64,000 nucleotides of DNA from Janthinobacterium sp. 61 (GCF_002846335.1 NZ_PJMQ01000001.1:3906001-3970000), one strand, 5' to 3'. Shown: positions 1 through 10,324, numbered from the stretch's first letter. Numbers and translations are program-made. The notes: generated from the sequence alone by a model not told the origin.

Positions 1-284
1 AACAACTCGGCGCTGGTGCTGTCCGAGACGGCCATGCTGTCTTCCGCCTCGCCAATGGAATGCACGATATTGTCGCGCACCACGGCCTTGAACAGCTCTT
101 GTTTATTCTCAAAGTACAGGTACAGCGTGCCCTTCGACACGCCGGCCCGCTTGGCCACATCCTCCAGGCGCGTCGATGCAAACCCCCGTTCGACAAACAG
201 GTCGAGGGCGGCGGCGAGCAATTCCTGCGGACGGGCATCCTTGCGCCGCTCCCAGCGGGGCTTGGTATCAATCGGGGCTTGCAT
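1..284 (-). CDS. TetR/AcrR family transcriptional regulator (C-terminus cut by window edge)
   Basis: Only the first 94 codons are inside the window. The start is the ATG at 284, preceded by a GGAAAG ribosome site. The translated N-terminus has the TetR DNA-binding fold: a helix around residues 22-35 (LLAAALDLFVERGF), then the helix-turn-helix at about 40-60 with DVAKRAGVSKGTLYLYF, which is very close to family consensus. The ligand-binding domain lies outside. Two perfect inverted repeats sit directly upstream (295-307 and 322-335), so autoregulation is likely. TetR genes of this type are usually beside the efflux or metabolic gene they control; that neighbour would be left of the window or the divergent lipoprotein. 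The regulated function is unknown. Confidence 0.9.
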   Translation of the reverse strand, partial: MQAPIDTKPRWERRKDARPQELLAAALDLFVERGFASTRLEDVAKRAGVSKGTLYLYFENKQELFKAVVRDNIVHSIGEAEDSMAVSDSTSAEL

Positions 285-294
285 GTATCTTTCC

Positions 295-307
295 AAGTAA
301 CTTACTT
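295..307. promoter_or_regulatory. Perfect palindrome upstream of tetR
   Basis: AAGTAA-C-TTACTT is a perfect inverted repeat 10 bp upstream of the tetR start codon. Its placement suggests an operator or an effect on initiation, but TetR operators are usually longer. Confidence 0.35.
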
Positions 308-321
308 TTGAGTCATTAATA

Positions 322-335
322 GTAGACCTGTCTAC
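322..335. promoter_or_regulatory. Candidate TetR operator
   Basis: GTAGAC-CT-GTCTAC is a perfect 6-bp inverted repeat with a 2-bp centre, 38 bp upstream of the tetR start. AGAC...GTCT half-sites are common in operators of TetR-family efflux regulators, so this is the better of the two candidate sites. Its function is inferred from sequence and position only. Confidence 0.5.
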
Positions 336-620
336 CGCCAAGGTCAAGCGCAGGCCACTGGCGCGACGCGGGGCACCGCCCGGTACGCCGAACACGGGTA
401 TTGTACGCTCCGTGCCGGCGTTGGCGACAGCTCCTCTGGCGCCGGACCTGTGTTGCCAGGGGAAGCAGAATGCGTTTCAGCCCCCGTTTTGCGCAGTTCA
501 TCGCATTTCCACTCAGCAAGCGTGTCAGATTTGCTACCTTGCTATCAACAGCACGGCAGCCGCGGCGCGGCAGCCGGCTTTTTTCTTGTTCCGAACTACA
601 ACAATCATAAAGGAAACACC

Positions 621-1490
621 ATGCGTACCTTGCTGGCCCTGTGCTGTGCCGTTGCCCTTGGCGGTTGCGCCATCGTCATCAACCCCAACGATGGCGAAGT
701 GCGCTATGCCGACGCGGGTGGCAATGCCACTCAGGGCAACGAGCAAGTGAGCCGCGACGTGCGCCAGGTCAGCAACACCAACACGCTCGACATCGACAGC
801 ATGAAGCGTATCGATATGAAGATCGACGTGCGCGTCGGCCCGGCAACATCGCTGGTGATCGAAGCGGACAGCAATCTGCAGCCGCGCATCCATAGCGAAG
901 TAAGCGGCAACACCCTGCGCATCTGGAGCGATACAAACATTCGCAGCAGCAATGGCATCCACGTCATTTATACGACGCCGCAATTGAAGAAGATCAACAT
1001 CTCCGGCTCTGGCCGCCTGGTGGCCAGTGGTTTCAATGGCGAAGATTTCAGCCTGGAGCAACGTGGTTCGATGAAGAGCGAACTGTCGGGCAAGGTGGGA
1101 CGCTTGGACGTTGCCAACAATGGCTCGGGCAGCATCAATGCGGCGGCCCTCGCCAGCGGCAATACGGATGCGGTGCAGAACGGTTCGGGCAACATCCAAC
1201 TGGGCACTGTGCGCGGCGAACGCATCAACGTGGCCGTCAACGGCTCGGGCAGTATCAGCGCCAGCGGCGCCGTGCAGCGCCTCGACGCCAACGTGAATGG
1301 CTCGGGCGATATCAACCTGGCCGCCCTGCACAGCGACGTTGCCTATCTGGCGAGCAACGGTTCCGGCGACGTCGATGTCACTGTCCAGAGTGAAGTCAAT
1401 GCCCGCGCCAGCGGTTCCGGCCGCATCACCGTGCATGGCGATCCGGCCCGCCGCACCCTGTCGGGCAAGCGCGTCAGCATCGTGCGTTAG
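621..1490 (+). CDS. GIN-domain (DUF2807-type) lipoprotein
   Basis: The product has 289 residues. It starts at 621 behind AAAGGAAAC, because the predicted lipoprotein signal (hydrophobic stretch ending LGGC, lipid-anchored Cys16) begins there; upstream in-frame ATGs would bury it. From about residue 75 to 280 it carries the repetitive beta-helix pattern of putative auto-transporter adhesin / head-GIN domains, with at least six NGSGS/NGSGD-type turns spaced by about 20 residues. It probably sits in the outer membrane facing the periplasm. Family members are widespread but functionally obscure. It stands alone between the divergent tetR and the downstream Cys-cluster gene. Confidence 0.85.
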   Translation: MRTLLALCCAVALGGCAIVINPNDGEVRYADAGGNATQGNEQVSRDVRQVSNTNTLDIDSMKRIDMKIDVRVGPATSLVIEADSNLQPRIHSEVSGNTLRIWSDTNIRSSNGIHVIYTTPQLKKINISGSGRLVASGFNGEDFSLEQRGSMKSELSGKVGRLDVANNGSGSINAAALASGNTDAVQNGSGNIQLGTVRGERINVAVNGSGSISASGAVQRLDANVNGSGDINLAALHSDVAYLASNGSGDVDVTVQSEVNARASGSGRITVHGDPARRTLSGKRVSIVR

Positions 1491-1528
1491 CCACCGCCCT
1501 GGCGAGATGCAGGGTACGGGGGCCGGCT

Positions 1529-1537
1529 TGCTATACT
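1529..1537 (+). promoter_or_regulatory. Extended -10 promoter element for the Cys-cluster gene
   Basis: TGC-TATACT matches the extended -10 consensus (TGnTATAAT) 32 bp upstream of the start at 1569. No convincing -35 is seen, which fits an extended -10 promoter. Confidence 0.4.
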
Positions 1538-1568
1538 GTCGGCTCCTCACCCGCTCGCCTGAAATCCC

Positions 1569-1841
1569 ATGTCACCTTCTGCCACCCTGGCATGCCGCCC
1601 ATCCTGCGGCGCCTGCTGCACCGCGCCCTCCATCACCAGCCCGATTCCTGGCATGCCGGATGGCAAACCTGCGGGCGTGCGCTGCGTGCAACTGGCCGAC
1701 GACAACCGCTGCAAGATCTTTGGCCAGCCGGAGCGGCCAGCGTTTTGCGGCGGCTTGCAGCCGTCCGCAGAGATGTGCGGCAGCAGCCGCGAACATGCCA
1801 TCGGCTGGCTGGCAGAGCTGGAGCGGCTGACGGCGCCCTGA
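1569..1841 (+). CDS. YkgJ-family cysteine cluster protein
   Basis: This is a 90-residue cytoplasmic protein with eight cysteines at positions 9, 13, 16, 17, 39, 48, 60 and 70. The N-terminal CRPSCGACC motif and the spacing of the later Cys residues (RCVQL, RCKIF, FCGGL) are those of the zinc- or iron-chelating YkgJ/UPF0153 cluster family. All expected cysteines are present, so metal binding is likely although no enzymatic role is established for the family. It is monocistronic, ends 23 bp before the convergent small membrane gene, and has its own extended -10 promoter. Confidence 0.8.
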   Translation: MSPSATLACRPSCGACCTAPSITSPIPGMPDGKPAGVRCVQLADDNRCKIFGQPERPAFCGGLQPSAEMCGSSREHAIGWLAELERLTAP

Positions 1842-1864
1842 ACGGCGGCGCCAGCCCTCTCCCT

Positions 1865-2113
1865 TTAGCGGCCGTCTTCGACTGCTGCCGAGGCTTCTTC
1901 TGCGTCGCGCAGGCGCTTGTATTCCAACAGCATGACAAGGCCCAGATAGATCAGCAGCAGGAACAGGGAATCGCGCGCATCGCGCCAGCCCAGCGTAGCG
2001 TAGCGCATCCAGTGCATGACATTAAAAAACAGTACCGCCCCCAGAATCCCCCATCCATGGCGGCGCATGGCACGGTCCAGCAGGGTGGCCAGCAACGACG
2101 TACGTGACAGCAT
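1865..2113 (-). CDS. Small two-helix membrane protein, function unknown
   Basis: The product has 82 residues and starts at the ATG at 2113 behind GGGAAA. It has a short basic N-terminus, a hydrophobic helix around residues 21-33 (WGILGAVLFFNVMHW), a charged turn (RDARD), a second strongly hydrophobic helix around 49-63 (FLLLIYLGLVMLLEY) and an acidic cytoplasmic tail. This is a plausible small inner-membrane protein. I do not recognise a family. It is convergent with the Cys-cluster gene and divergent from the DeoR regulator. Confidence 0.6.
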   Translation of the reverse strand: MLSRTSLLATLLDRAMRRHGWGILGAVLFFNVMHWMRYATLGWRDARDSLFLLLIYLGLVMLLEYKRLRDAEEASAAVEDGR

Positions 2114-2198
2114 GATGTTTCCCTATTCATTCTATTTTTTGCAACACTAACAGAAATTATGCCTTTCTGGCAATGCCTGCCAAGTTCATACATCCGGC

Positions 2199-2249
2199 TT
2201 GACTCAGATTGCACGTTTGCGTATATTCATGCACATTCCTGCACGTTTT
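2199..2249 (+). promoter_or_regulatory. Sigma70 promoter with three phased TGCACRTT repeats
   Basis: TTGACT (2199-2204) and TATATT (2222-2227) are separated by exactly 17 bp, a near-consensus sigma70 promoter. Three direct repeats TGCACGTT/TGCACATT/TGCACGTT start at 2210, 2230 and 2240, that is 20 and 10 bp apart, placing them on one face of the helix in the spacer and just at and after the expected start of transcription. This looks like an operator for the downstream DeoR protein. It also shows that translation cannot start at the in-frame ATG at 2209, which lies upstream of the predicted transcript. Confidence 0.65.
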
Positions 2250-2259
2250 CAAAGCCCAC

Positions 2260-3030
2260 ATGTCTGCCACCCTGCTCCTCAAACAACGCCACGCGCTGAT
2301 CCAGCAACAATTGCACGCCGACGGCCGCGTGCTGGCGCTGGACTTGGCGCGCCAGCTCGACGTGTCCGAAGATACGATACGGCGCGACCTGCGCGAGATG
2401 GCGGCGGCCGGCCTGTGCCAGCGCGTGTATGGCGGCGCCCTGCCGCTGGCGCCGGACGGCGGTACGCTGGCACAGCGCAAGCACGAAGCGCCGGAACGCA
2501 AGGCGAGCCTGGCGCAAGCCGCCGTGTCCCTCGTGCGCGCGGGCCAGGTGCTGTTCCTCGACGCGGGGTCGACCAACCTGGCCATCGCCAGCGCCTTGCC
2601 GGAGCTGGCGCTCACTGTGATCACCAATGCGCCGGCGATTGCCATGGCGCTCATGGAGCGTCCCGAAATCGAGCTGATCATGGCTGGCGGCCGGGTCGAC
2701 CGCCGTGCCGGCGCCAGCCTGGGCCCGCAGGCGCTGCGCACCGTCGAACGCATGCATCCCGACCTGTGCTTCCTGGGCGCCTGCGGCGCCGACGCGGACG
2801 CGGGCATCACTGCCTTTAATTATGACGAGGCCGAATTCAAGCGCAGCATCGCCGGCGCCAGCAAGGCCGTCGTCGTGGCCGTCACCAGCGACAAGCTGGG
2901 CACGGCCGCGCCCTTCGGCGTACTGGCCACGGGCTTGCTGCAACACCTGGTGCTCGAAGCCGATGCCGATGCCGCGCACGCGGCCGCCTTTGAACGGCTG
3001 GGCGTGCAAGTGCTGCGCACCCGTGCCTGA
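2260..3030 (+). CDS. DeoR/GlpR-family transcriptional regulator
   Basis: The product has 256 residues. The start at 2260 is chosen because it gives the standard family N-terminus (KQRHALIQQQL) and lies within the transcript predicted from the TTGACT/TATATT promoter; no strong Shine-Dalgarno is present. The N-terminal winged helix-turn-helix (about residues 22-55) carries the DeoR signature LDVSEDTIRRDLREM and the following RVYGGAL. The rest (about 70-250) is the DeoR effector domain of the isomerase-like fold that senses phosphorylated sugars, with LDAGSTN and AGGRVD motifs. It is followed after 34 bp by an MFS transporter, its likely target. The inducer is not deducible. Confidence 0.88.
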   Translation: MSATLLLKQRHALIQQQLHADGRVLALDLARQLDVSEDTIRRDLREMAAAGLCQRVYGGALPLAPDGGTLAQRKHEAPERKASLAQAAVSLVRAGQVLFLDAGSTNLAIASALPELALTVITNAPAIAMALMERPEIELIMAGGRVDRRAGASLGPQALRTVERMHPDLCFLGACGADADAGITAFNYDEAEFKRSIAGASKAVVVAVTSDKLGTAAPFGVLATGLLQHLVLEADADAAHAAAFERLGVQVLRTRA

Positions 3031-3064
3031 TTTTTATTCACCCTGACTCTGGAAAACCGCTCCC

Positions 3065-4213
3065 ATGCATCTCACCGGTACCCTGCAACAACGCGCCACG
3101 CGCCTGGTCTTCTTCGCCGCCGGCCTAGGCATGGCCGCCTGGGCCCCGCTGGTTCCCTACGCCAAGTCGCGCCTGGGCCTCGATGAAGCCACCCTCGGCA
3201 TCTTGCTGCTATGCCTGGGCGCCGGCTCGCTGTGCGCGATGCCGTTTACGGGCATGCTCGCGGCCCGCTTCGGCTGCCGCAAGGTCATCGTCGCCGCCGG
3301 CCTGCTCCTGACCGCCATCCTGCCCGGCCTGGCGCTGGCCGCCACGCCGCTGCAACTGGGCCTGGTGCTGCTGGTGTTCGGCGCGGCCATGGGAACCTTC
3401 GATGTGGCCATCAATATCCAGGCCGTGATCATCGAAAAAGCCAACGGCGGCGCCATGATGTCGGGTTTTCATGCGCTGTTCAGCGTGGGCGGTTTCGCCG
3501 GCGCGGCCTGCATGGCCCTGCTGCTGTGGCTGGGCCTGACACCGGCCTGGTCCTGCGTGGTAGTGATGCTGCTGCTGTGCGGCGTGCTTGGCGCGGCGCA
3601 AGGCCATCTGCTGCCGACAGCGTCCGCATCCGGCGAAAAGACGCCACTGTTCGTCATGCCGCATGGCGCCGTCATTTTCATCGGCCTGCTGTGCTTTATC
3701 GTCTTCCTGGCCGAAGGCGCGATTCTCGACTGGAGCGCCCTGTTCCTCACCACCACGCGTGGCGTGGAAGAAGCCAAGGGCGGCCTCGGCTACGCCGCCT
3801 TCGCCATCGCCATGACGCTGGGCCGCTTCACGGGCGACAAGGTGGTCAGCCGCTTTGGCGGAAAGCGGGTACTTACTTTTGGCGGCTTGTGCGCGGCGGG
3901 CGGCTTCTTCCTGGCCGTGCTGGCGCCCCACGCCAGCCTTGCCATGCTTGGCTTCGTGCTGATCGGCCTGGGTGCAGCGAACATCGTGCCCATCCTGTTC
4001 ACGGCCGCCGGCAACCAGCGTGCCATGCCGGCCAGCCTGGCGGTGGCGGCCATCACCACCATCGGCTATGCGGGCATCCTGGCCGGTCCGGCAGTGATCG
4101 GTTTCGTGGCCCACGCCACCAGCCTGAATATCGCCTTCGCCATGCTGGGCGCCGCCCTGCTGCTGGTGGCGGCCAGCGCGCGCCTGGTGGCGCCGGCAAA
4201 ACAGGCATCCTGA
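3065..4213 (+). CDS. MFS transporter (YbjJ-like)
   Basis: The product has 382 residues and about 12 hydrophobic segments, of the size expected for a major facilitator superfamily permease in the inner membrane. The loop between helices 2 and 3 has the MFS pattern MLAARFGCRKVIV, and the pattern recurs in the second half (DKVVSRFGGKRVL). Overall it resembles the YbjJ-type branch (GLGMAAWAPLVPYAK near the N-terminus), whose substrates are unknown. It follows the DeoR regulator by 34 bp in the same direction, so a sugar or sugar-derived substrate is a reasonable guess, not shown by sequence. Confidence 0.85.
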   Translation: MHLTGTLQQRATRLVFFAAGLGMAAWAPLVPYAKSRLGLDEATLGILLLCLGAGSLCAMPFTGMLAARFGCRKVIVAAGLLLTAILPGLALAATPLQLGLVLLVFGAAMGTFDVAINIQAVIIEKANGGAMMSGFHALFSVGGFAGAACMALLLWLGLTPAWSCVVVMLLLCGVLGAAQGHLLPTASASGEKTPLFVMPHGAVIFIGLLCFIVFLAEGAILDWSALFLTTTRGVEEAKGGLGYAAFAIAMTLGRFTGDKVVSRFGGKRVLTFGGLCAAGGFFLAVLAPHASLAMLGFVLIGLGAANIVPILFTAAGNQRAMPASLAVAAITTIGYAGILAGPAVIGFVAHATSLNIAFAMLGAALLLVAASARLVAPAKQAS

Positions 4214-4369
4214 TCCTCCCTCACGCCTGGCGGACGACGCTAAAAAAGCGCCGCCCGTCAGCGCCCAAATAAGGTTGGCAAGCCTCTGTCGTGGTAAGCT
4301 TCGACCCCGCGCACATTGCTGGCGCCACGCGCTCACCCCATCCAGTCACTTACACCCGTTTATACATCT

Positions 4370-5215
4370 ATGGATCTCATTCTTGCGTTAAAAGCCATCA
4401 TCATGGGGCTGGTCGAAGGTTTTACGGAATTCTTGCCGATTTCGTCCACGGGTCATCTGATCCTGGCCGGCAGCCTGCTCGACTTTACCAAGGATGTATC
4501 AAAAGAGGTCATGGATGTCTTCGAGATTGCCATCCAGGCCGGCGCCATCCTGGCCGTGTGCTGGGAATACCGCCAGCGCATCGGCAGCGTGCTGTCTACC
4601 TTCAGCACCGAGGTCAAGTCGCGCAAGTTCGTGCTGAACGTGGCCATTGCCTTCCTGCCGCTGGCCATCATTGGCCTGGCCATCGGCAAGATGATCAAGC
4701 ATGCGCTGTTCAAGCCCGTGCCAGTGGCGATGGCCTTCATCATCGGTGGCATCATCATCTTGCTGGTAGAGCGCCGCGCGCGCACCAATCCCGTCACCGT
4801 ACGCGTCAACTCGGTCGATGAAATGACGCCGCTCGACGCCTTGAAAGTGGGCTGCGCGCAGGCGTTTGCGCTGATTCCCGGCACCAGCCGTTCCGGCTCG
4901 ACCATCATCGGCGGCATGCTGCTGGGCCTGTCGCGCAAGACCGCCACCGAATTCTCGTTCTTCCTGGCCATCCCCACCCTGCTGGCGGCCACCTTCTACT
5001 CGCTGTACAAAGCGCGCGACATCCTGTCGGCCACCGATGTGCCCCTGTTCGGCCTGGGCACCGTGGCAGCCTTCATCTCCGCCTTCCTGTGCGTGCGCTG
5101 GCTGCTGCGTTACATCAGCTCGCACGACTTCACGTTTTTTGCCTGGTACCGCATTGTGTTTGGCTTGCTGGTCCTGGCCAGCGCCCACTACGGCTGGGTT
5201 GTTTGGGCAGAATAA
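4370..5215 (+). CDS. uppP: Undecaprenyl-diphosphatase (UppP/BacA)
   Basis: This integral inner-membrane phosphatase recycles undecaprenyl diphosphate to undecaprenyl phosphate, the lipid carrier for peptidoglycan and other surface glycans. The product has 281 residues, normal for the family. Residues 16-29 carry [14 protein letters not shown] and the middle carries [10 protein letters not shown], the two conserved motifs forming the active site. The start at 4370 is chosen because it places the first motif at the usual distance; an in-frame ATG at 4316 would add an unconserved tail. recQ follows 6 bp after the stop, so the two may be co-transcribed. Confidence 0.95.
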   Translation: MDLILALKAIIMGLVEGFTEFLPISSTGHLILAGSLLDFTKDVSKEVMDVFEIAIQAGAILAVCWEYRQRIGSVLSTFSTEVKSRKFVLNVAIAFLPLAIIGLAIGKMIKHALFKPVPVAMAFIIGGIIILLVERRARTNPVTVRVNSVDEMTPLDALKVGCAQAFALIPGTSRSGSTIIGGMLLGLSRKTATEFSFFLAIPTLLAATFYSLYKARDILSATDVPLFGLGTVAAFISAFLCVRWLLRYISSHDFTFFAWYRIVFGLLVLASAHYGWVVWAE

Positions 5216-5221
5216 GGCACT

Positions 5222-7044
<1,823 letters not shown>

Positions 7045-7045
<1 letters not shown>

Positions 7046-7527
7046 TGGAAGTACTCTCGTCCGACCTGATTTACCAGGCCGTGAAACTGCTTGGCGCGCA
7101 GCGCGACGCCAGCGAAGAGCAAGAAGAGGAACAATTGCGCGCCCTGGTGCGCGACGAACTCACCGTACGCCGCCTGGCCGACGTGATTCCGGAAGCGTTC
7201 GGCCTGGTGCTGGCGTCACACCTTCCCGGCGCCGAAAACATGACCCTGCCCGACACCTTCTGCGCCCAGGACGACGACGAATGGGTGGAGTTCAGCATGC
7301 GCCGCGAACCGATCTTTGTTGTCGCCCTGGACATCGCCCAGCACACCTTCCACAATGGTCCGCGCGCGCTGATGCAGAACCTGGCGGACCGCAGCTCCCT
7401 GCTCTCGACCATCAACAAGGCCCTGGACGCGGGCAGCTCGCTCGATGGCACGACGCTGGGCCCGCCATCCTTCTTCGGCCTGCCCGCCGCGCTGTACCAG
7501 CCGGCGGCATCAAGCGATACGCCCTGA
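7045..7527 (+). CDS. Conserved-looking hypothetical protein coupled to recQ
   Basis: The product has 160 residues and its ATG overlaps the recQ stop codon by one base, indicating translational coupling. It is soluble and acidic, with an N-terminal acidic helix (SEEQEEEQ around residues 23-30), a central alpha/beta region and no signal peptide, membrane segment or cofactor motif I can identify. I do not recognise the family. Codon use and base composition match the neighbours, so it is a real gene. The recQ coupling hints at, but does not show, a DNA-related role. Confidence 0.75.
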
Positions 7528-7571
7528 CCATTTCATTTTGCCCCTGCCCTTGATAACGGAACGCTGCCGCG

Positions 7572-8549
7572 ATGGAAACCAAATGGCTGGAAGACTTCAT
7601 CTCGCTCGCTGAAACGCATAATTTCAGCCGTTCCGCGGCGCTACGCCACGTCACCCAGCCCGCCTTCTCGCGGCGCATCCAGTCGCTGGAAAACTGGCTC
7701 GGCATCGACCTGGTTGACCGCACCTCCTACCCCACGCGATTGACGCCGGCTGGCGCCGTGTTTTACGAGCAGGCGCTGGAAATGCTGGGGCAAATCAACG
7801 GCGTGCGCGCCCTGTTGCGCGGCAAGCGGGCGGCCACGCAAACGAGTGTCGACTTCGCCGTGCCGCACACCTTGTCGCTGACTTTCATGCCGAAATGGCT
7901 GACGGCGCTGGAAGAAGGTTTTGCGCCGATCAACAGCCGTTTGATGGCCCTGAACGTGCACGATGCCGTGCTGCAACTGGTCGATGGCGGCTGCGACCTG
8001 CTGCTGTGCTATCACCATCCGCGCCAGCCGGTGCAGCTGGACCCGGGCCGCTATGACATGCTGGTGATGGGCCGCGAAACCCTGCGCGCGTATGCGCGCT
8101 GCGGCCAGGACAAGGTGCCCGACTTCGTCCTGCCGGGCAGCGCCAAGGAACCGCTGCCTTTCCTCTCCTATACCAGCAATGCCTACCTGGGACGCATGGT
8201 GGAACTGCTGGTGGCCGATGCCAAGGCACCCCTCTTCCTGGAAACCTGCTACGAAACGGACATGGCAGAAGGCTTGAAAATGATGGCGCTTGAAGGCCGC
8301 GGCATCGCCTTCCTGCCCGAATCGGCCGTCATGCGCGATGTCAAGTACAAGCACCTGGCGCGCGCCGACGGCGGCGCGCCAGGCTGGGAAATCGAGCTGG
8401 AAATCCGTTTGTACCGCGAACGCCCGTCCAGCCTGCGTCCGGGAAAGCAGATCGTCGAAAGCCTGTGGCAATACCTGGTGCAGGCCCAGGAAGGCAGGGC
8501 GCGCGCGGGCAAACGCCGCAAACGCGCCACAGAGACCGCCCGGTCCTGA
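7572..8549 (+). CDS. LysR-family transcriptional regulator, HypT/YjiE-like
   Basis: The product has 325 residues and starts at 7572 behind CGGAACG. The N-terminal helix-turn-helix (residues 1-65, ETKWLEDF...NFSRSAALRHVTQPAFSRRIQ) closely resembles the HypT (YjiE) subgroup rather than typical metabolic LysR proteins. The effector domain fills residues 90-300, including SYTSNAYLGRMVE and GRGIAFLPE, both similar to HypT. The C-terminal 15 residues are Arg/Lys-rich (KRRKRA), which is unusual. HypT in E. coli responds to hypochlorite through methionine oxidation; whether this protein does is inference. It reads toward gdhA 290 bp downstream. Confidence 0.82.
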   Translation: METKWLEDFISLAETHNFSRSAALRHVTQPAFSRRIQSLENWLGIDLVDRTSYPTRLTPAGAVFYEQALEMLGQINGVRALLRGKRAATQTSVDFAVPHTLSLTFMPKWLTALEEGFAPINSRLMALNVHDAVLQLVDGGCDLLLCYHHPRQPVQLDPGRYDMLVMGRETLRAYARCGQDKVPDFVLPGSAKEPLPFLSYTSNAYLGRMVELLVADAKAPLFLETCYETDMAEGLKMMALEGRGIAFLPESAVMRDVKYKHLARADGGAPGWEIELEIRLYRERPSSLRPGKQIVESLWQYLVQAQEGRARAGKRRKRATETARS

Positions 8550-8697
8550 CTGGCAATCCTGGCAATACAACTATGCAATAAATGCATAACCGGATGCGCA
8601 CAAAGCATTGGCCGGGGCATGAGGCTATCGCCTACGATGCGGTTCCGCTGCGCGCAACTCAATTGGGTGCGCCTACCACAGCATTTTTGAATGCCAG

Positions 8698-8801
8698 GAA
8701 AAATCGTAGCGAGCGGCGATGATTTGTGGCCGAGAAGCGCAGCTGCACGAAGGTACAGCGAGCATCACCGGCCACAAAGCACGACGCGCAGTAGATTTTT
8801 C
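8698..8801. repeat. 104-bp nested imperfect hairpin before gdhA
   Basis: Three nested inverted repeats share one centre. GAAAAATC (8698-8705) pairs with GATTTTTC (8794-8801). TTTGTGGCC (8723-8731) pairs perfectly with GGCCACAAA (8770-8778). A central hairpin GCTGCAC (8742-8748)/GTACAGC (8753-8759) has one mismatch and a GAAG loop. The region between the outer and second arms is also partly complementary. It ends 38 bp before the gdhA start codon. It could be a mobile palindromic repeat or a leader RNA structure; I see only one copy in this window. Confidence 0.6.
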
Positions 8802-8839
8802 GGCATTACACCACCGTTTTGTCCAGGAGCTTATCAAGC

Positions 8840-10126
8840 ATGACCAGCAAGCACGCACTTCCTTCCTACCTCAATCCTGAAGACCTGGGCCCATGGGGCG
8901 TCTACCTCGAGCAGATCGACCGCGTTACGCCTTACCTGGGCAACCTGTCGCGCTGGGTGGAAACGCTGAAGCGTCCAAAGCGCATCCTGACAGTCGACGT
9001 GCCCATCGAACGCGATGACGGCACCATTGCTCACTACGAAGGCTACCGCGTGCAACACAATCTGTCGCGCGGCCCGGGCAAGGGCGGCGTGCGCTTCCAC
9101 CAGGACGTGACACTGTCGGAAGTGATGGCCCTGTCGGCCTGGATGACGGTCAAGAATGCAGCGGTCAACGTGCCATACGGCGGCGCAAAGGGCGGTATCC
9201 GTGTCGATCCGAAGACCCTGTCGCGCAACGAACTGCAGCGCCTGACCCGCCGCTACACGAGCGAGATCAGCATGATCATCGGACCGAACAAGGATATCCC
9301 GGCACCGGACGTCAACACGAATGAACAAGTCATGGCGTGGATGATGGACAGCTACGCCATGATCGGCGGCAATATGTCGACCGGCGTGGTGACGGGCAAA
9401 CCAATCTCGCTGGGCGGCAGCCTGGGTCGCCGCGATGCGACCGGCCGCGGCGTGTTCGTCGTCGGTTGCGATGCGGCCGCCAAGGTCGGCATGTCGCTCG
9501 AAGGCGCGAAAGTCATCGTGCAAGGTTTCGGCAACGTGGGTGGCGTCGCTGCCCGCATGTTCGCAGAAGCCGGTTCGAAAGTCGTCGCGGTACAAGACCA
9601 CAAGACCACCGTCGTGCATTCCGGCGGCTTGAACATCCCGCAACTGCTGGCACACGTGGCCGAAGTGGGCAGCGTCGAAGGCTTCCCGGGCGCCGAGGCA
9701 TTCGTGCCGCGCGAAGATTTCTGGGGCATCGATTGCGACATCCTGATCCCGGCCGCGCTGGAACAGCAGATCACCGCTGAACGCGCACAAGTCATCCGCG
9801 CCAAAATCATCCTGGAAGGCGCCAATGGCCCGACCCTGCCGGCAGCGGACGATATCCTGACCGACCGCGGCGTGCTGATCGTGCCAGACGTGCTGGCCAA
9901 CGCCGGCGGCGTGACCGTCAGCTACTTCGAGTGGGCGCAGAACTTCTCGAGCTTCTTCTGGACCGAAGAAGAAATCAACAGCCGCCTGACCCGCATCATG
10001 CGCGAGGCATTCGACGCGGTATGGCAAGTGTCGCAAGAGAAGAAAGTGTCGATGCGTACCGCCACCTTCATCCTGGCGTGCACGCGTGTTCTCCAGGCTC
10101 GCGAAGTGCGCGGCCTGTATCCATAA
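8840..10126 (+). CDS. gdhA: Glutamate dehydrogenase, NAD(P)-dependent
   Basis: This enzyme interconverts glutamate with 2-oxoglutarate plus ammonia. The product has 428 residues, the usual size for the hexameric Glu/Leu/Phe/Val dehydrogenase family. The start at 8840 follows AGGAG at 8825-8829. The substrate domain includes KGGVRFH (K81), the catalytic-lysine motif GGAKGGI (K117) and [13 protein letters not shown]. The C-terminal Rossmann domain has GFGNVGG near residue 228. Cofactor preference cannot be settled by eye. A hairpin element precedes the gene. A 70-bp repeat and a bidirectional terminator follow, shared with the convergent galE. Confidence 0.95.
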   Translation: MTSKHALPSYLNPEDLGPWGVYLEQIDRVTPYLGNLSRWVETLKRPKRILTVDVPIERDDGTIAHYEGYRVQHNLSRGPGKGGVRFHQDVTLSEVMALSAWMTVKNAAVNVPYGGAKGGIRVDPKTLSRNELQRLTRRYTSEISMIIGPNKDIPAPDVNTNEQVMAWMMDSYAMIGGNMSTGVVTGKPISLGGSLGRRDATGRGVFVVGCDAAAKVGMSLEGAKVIVQGFGNVGGVAARMFAEAGSKVVAVQDHKTTVVHSGGLNIPQLLAHVAEVGSVEGFPGAEAFVPREDFWGIDCDILIPAALEQQITAERAQVIRAKIILEGANGPTLPAADDILTDRGVLIVPDVLANAGGVTVSYFEWAQNFSSFFWTEEEINSRLTRIMREAFDAVWQVSQEKKVSMRTATFILACTRVLQAREVRGLYP

Positions 10127-10149
10127 TGGCTGCCTGAGAAAATGCCTGG

Positions 10150-10219
10150 GGCGTTGTTGCCTGCCCCTCGCCGTACTGGCGTACTGTCTTCGGGGCGGCG
10201 CCTAGCCCCCGACATTTTT
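10150..10219. repeat. 70-bp dispersed structured repeat, copy A
   Basis: The element begins GGCGTTGTTGCC, contains two direct CGTACTG units, and ends GCCTAGCCCC-CGA-CATTTTT. A second copy of the same length lies at 45871-45940, with about 55 matching positions when one gap is allowed. In this copy the stem is CTGCCCC (10161-10167) paired with GGGGCGG (10192-10198); the other copy has a different but still complementary stem, indicating selection on structure. It lies just downstream of gdhA, before the terminator. Confidence 0.75.
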
Positions 10220-10264
10220 CAGGCGCCATTGCTACCTTTGACGCCATTGGGTTGATGGCGCTCT

Positions 10265-10306
10265 AAAAAAAATCCCGCCACACTATCGTGTGAGCGGGAT
10301 TTTTTT
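10265..10306. terminator. Bidirectional rho-independent terminator between gdhA and galE
   Basis: A hairpin formed by ATCCCGC-CACAC and GTGTG-A-GCGGGAT with a TATC loop is flanked by A8 on the left and T8 on the right. It therefore serves both the rightward gdhA and the leftward galE transcript, which converge here. Confidence 0.92.
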
Positions 10307-10324
10307 ATGGGCGCCGGCTTTGCT

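Noticed and set aside
2209..2259. Longer N-terminus for the DeoR regulator starting at 2209
   Set aside because: The ATG lies within the spacer of the predicted promoter, before the transcript begins, and the added residues are not family-like.
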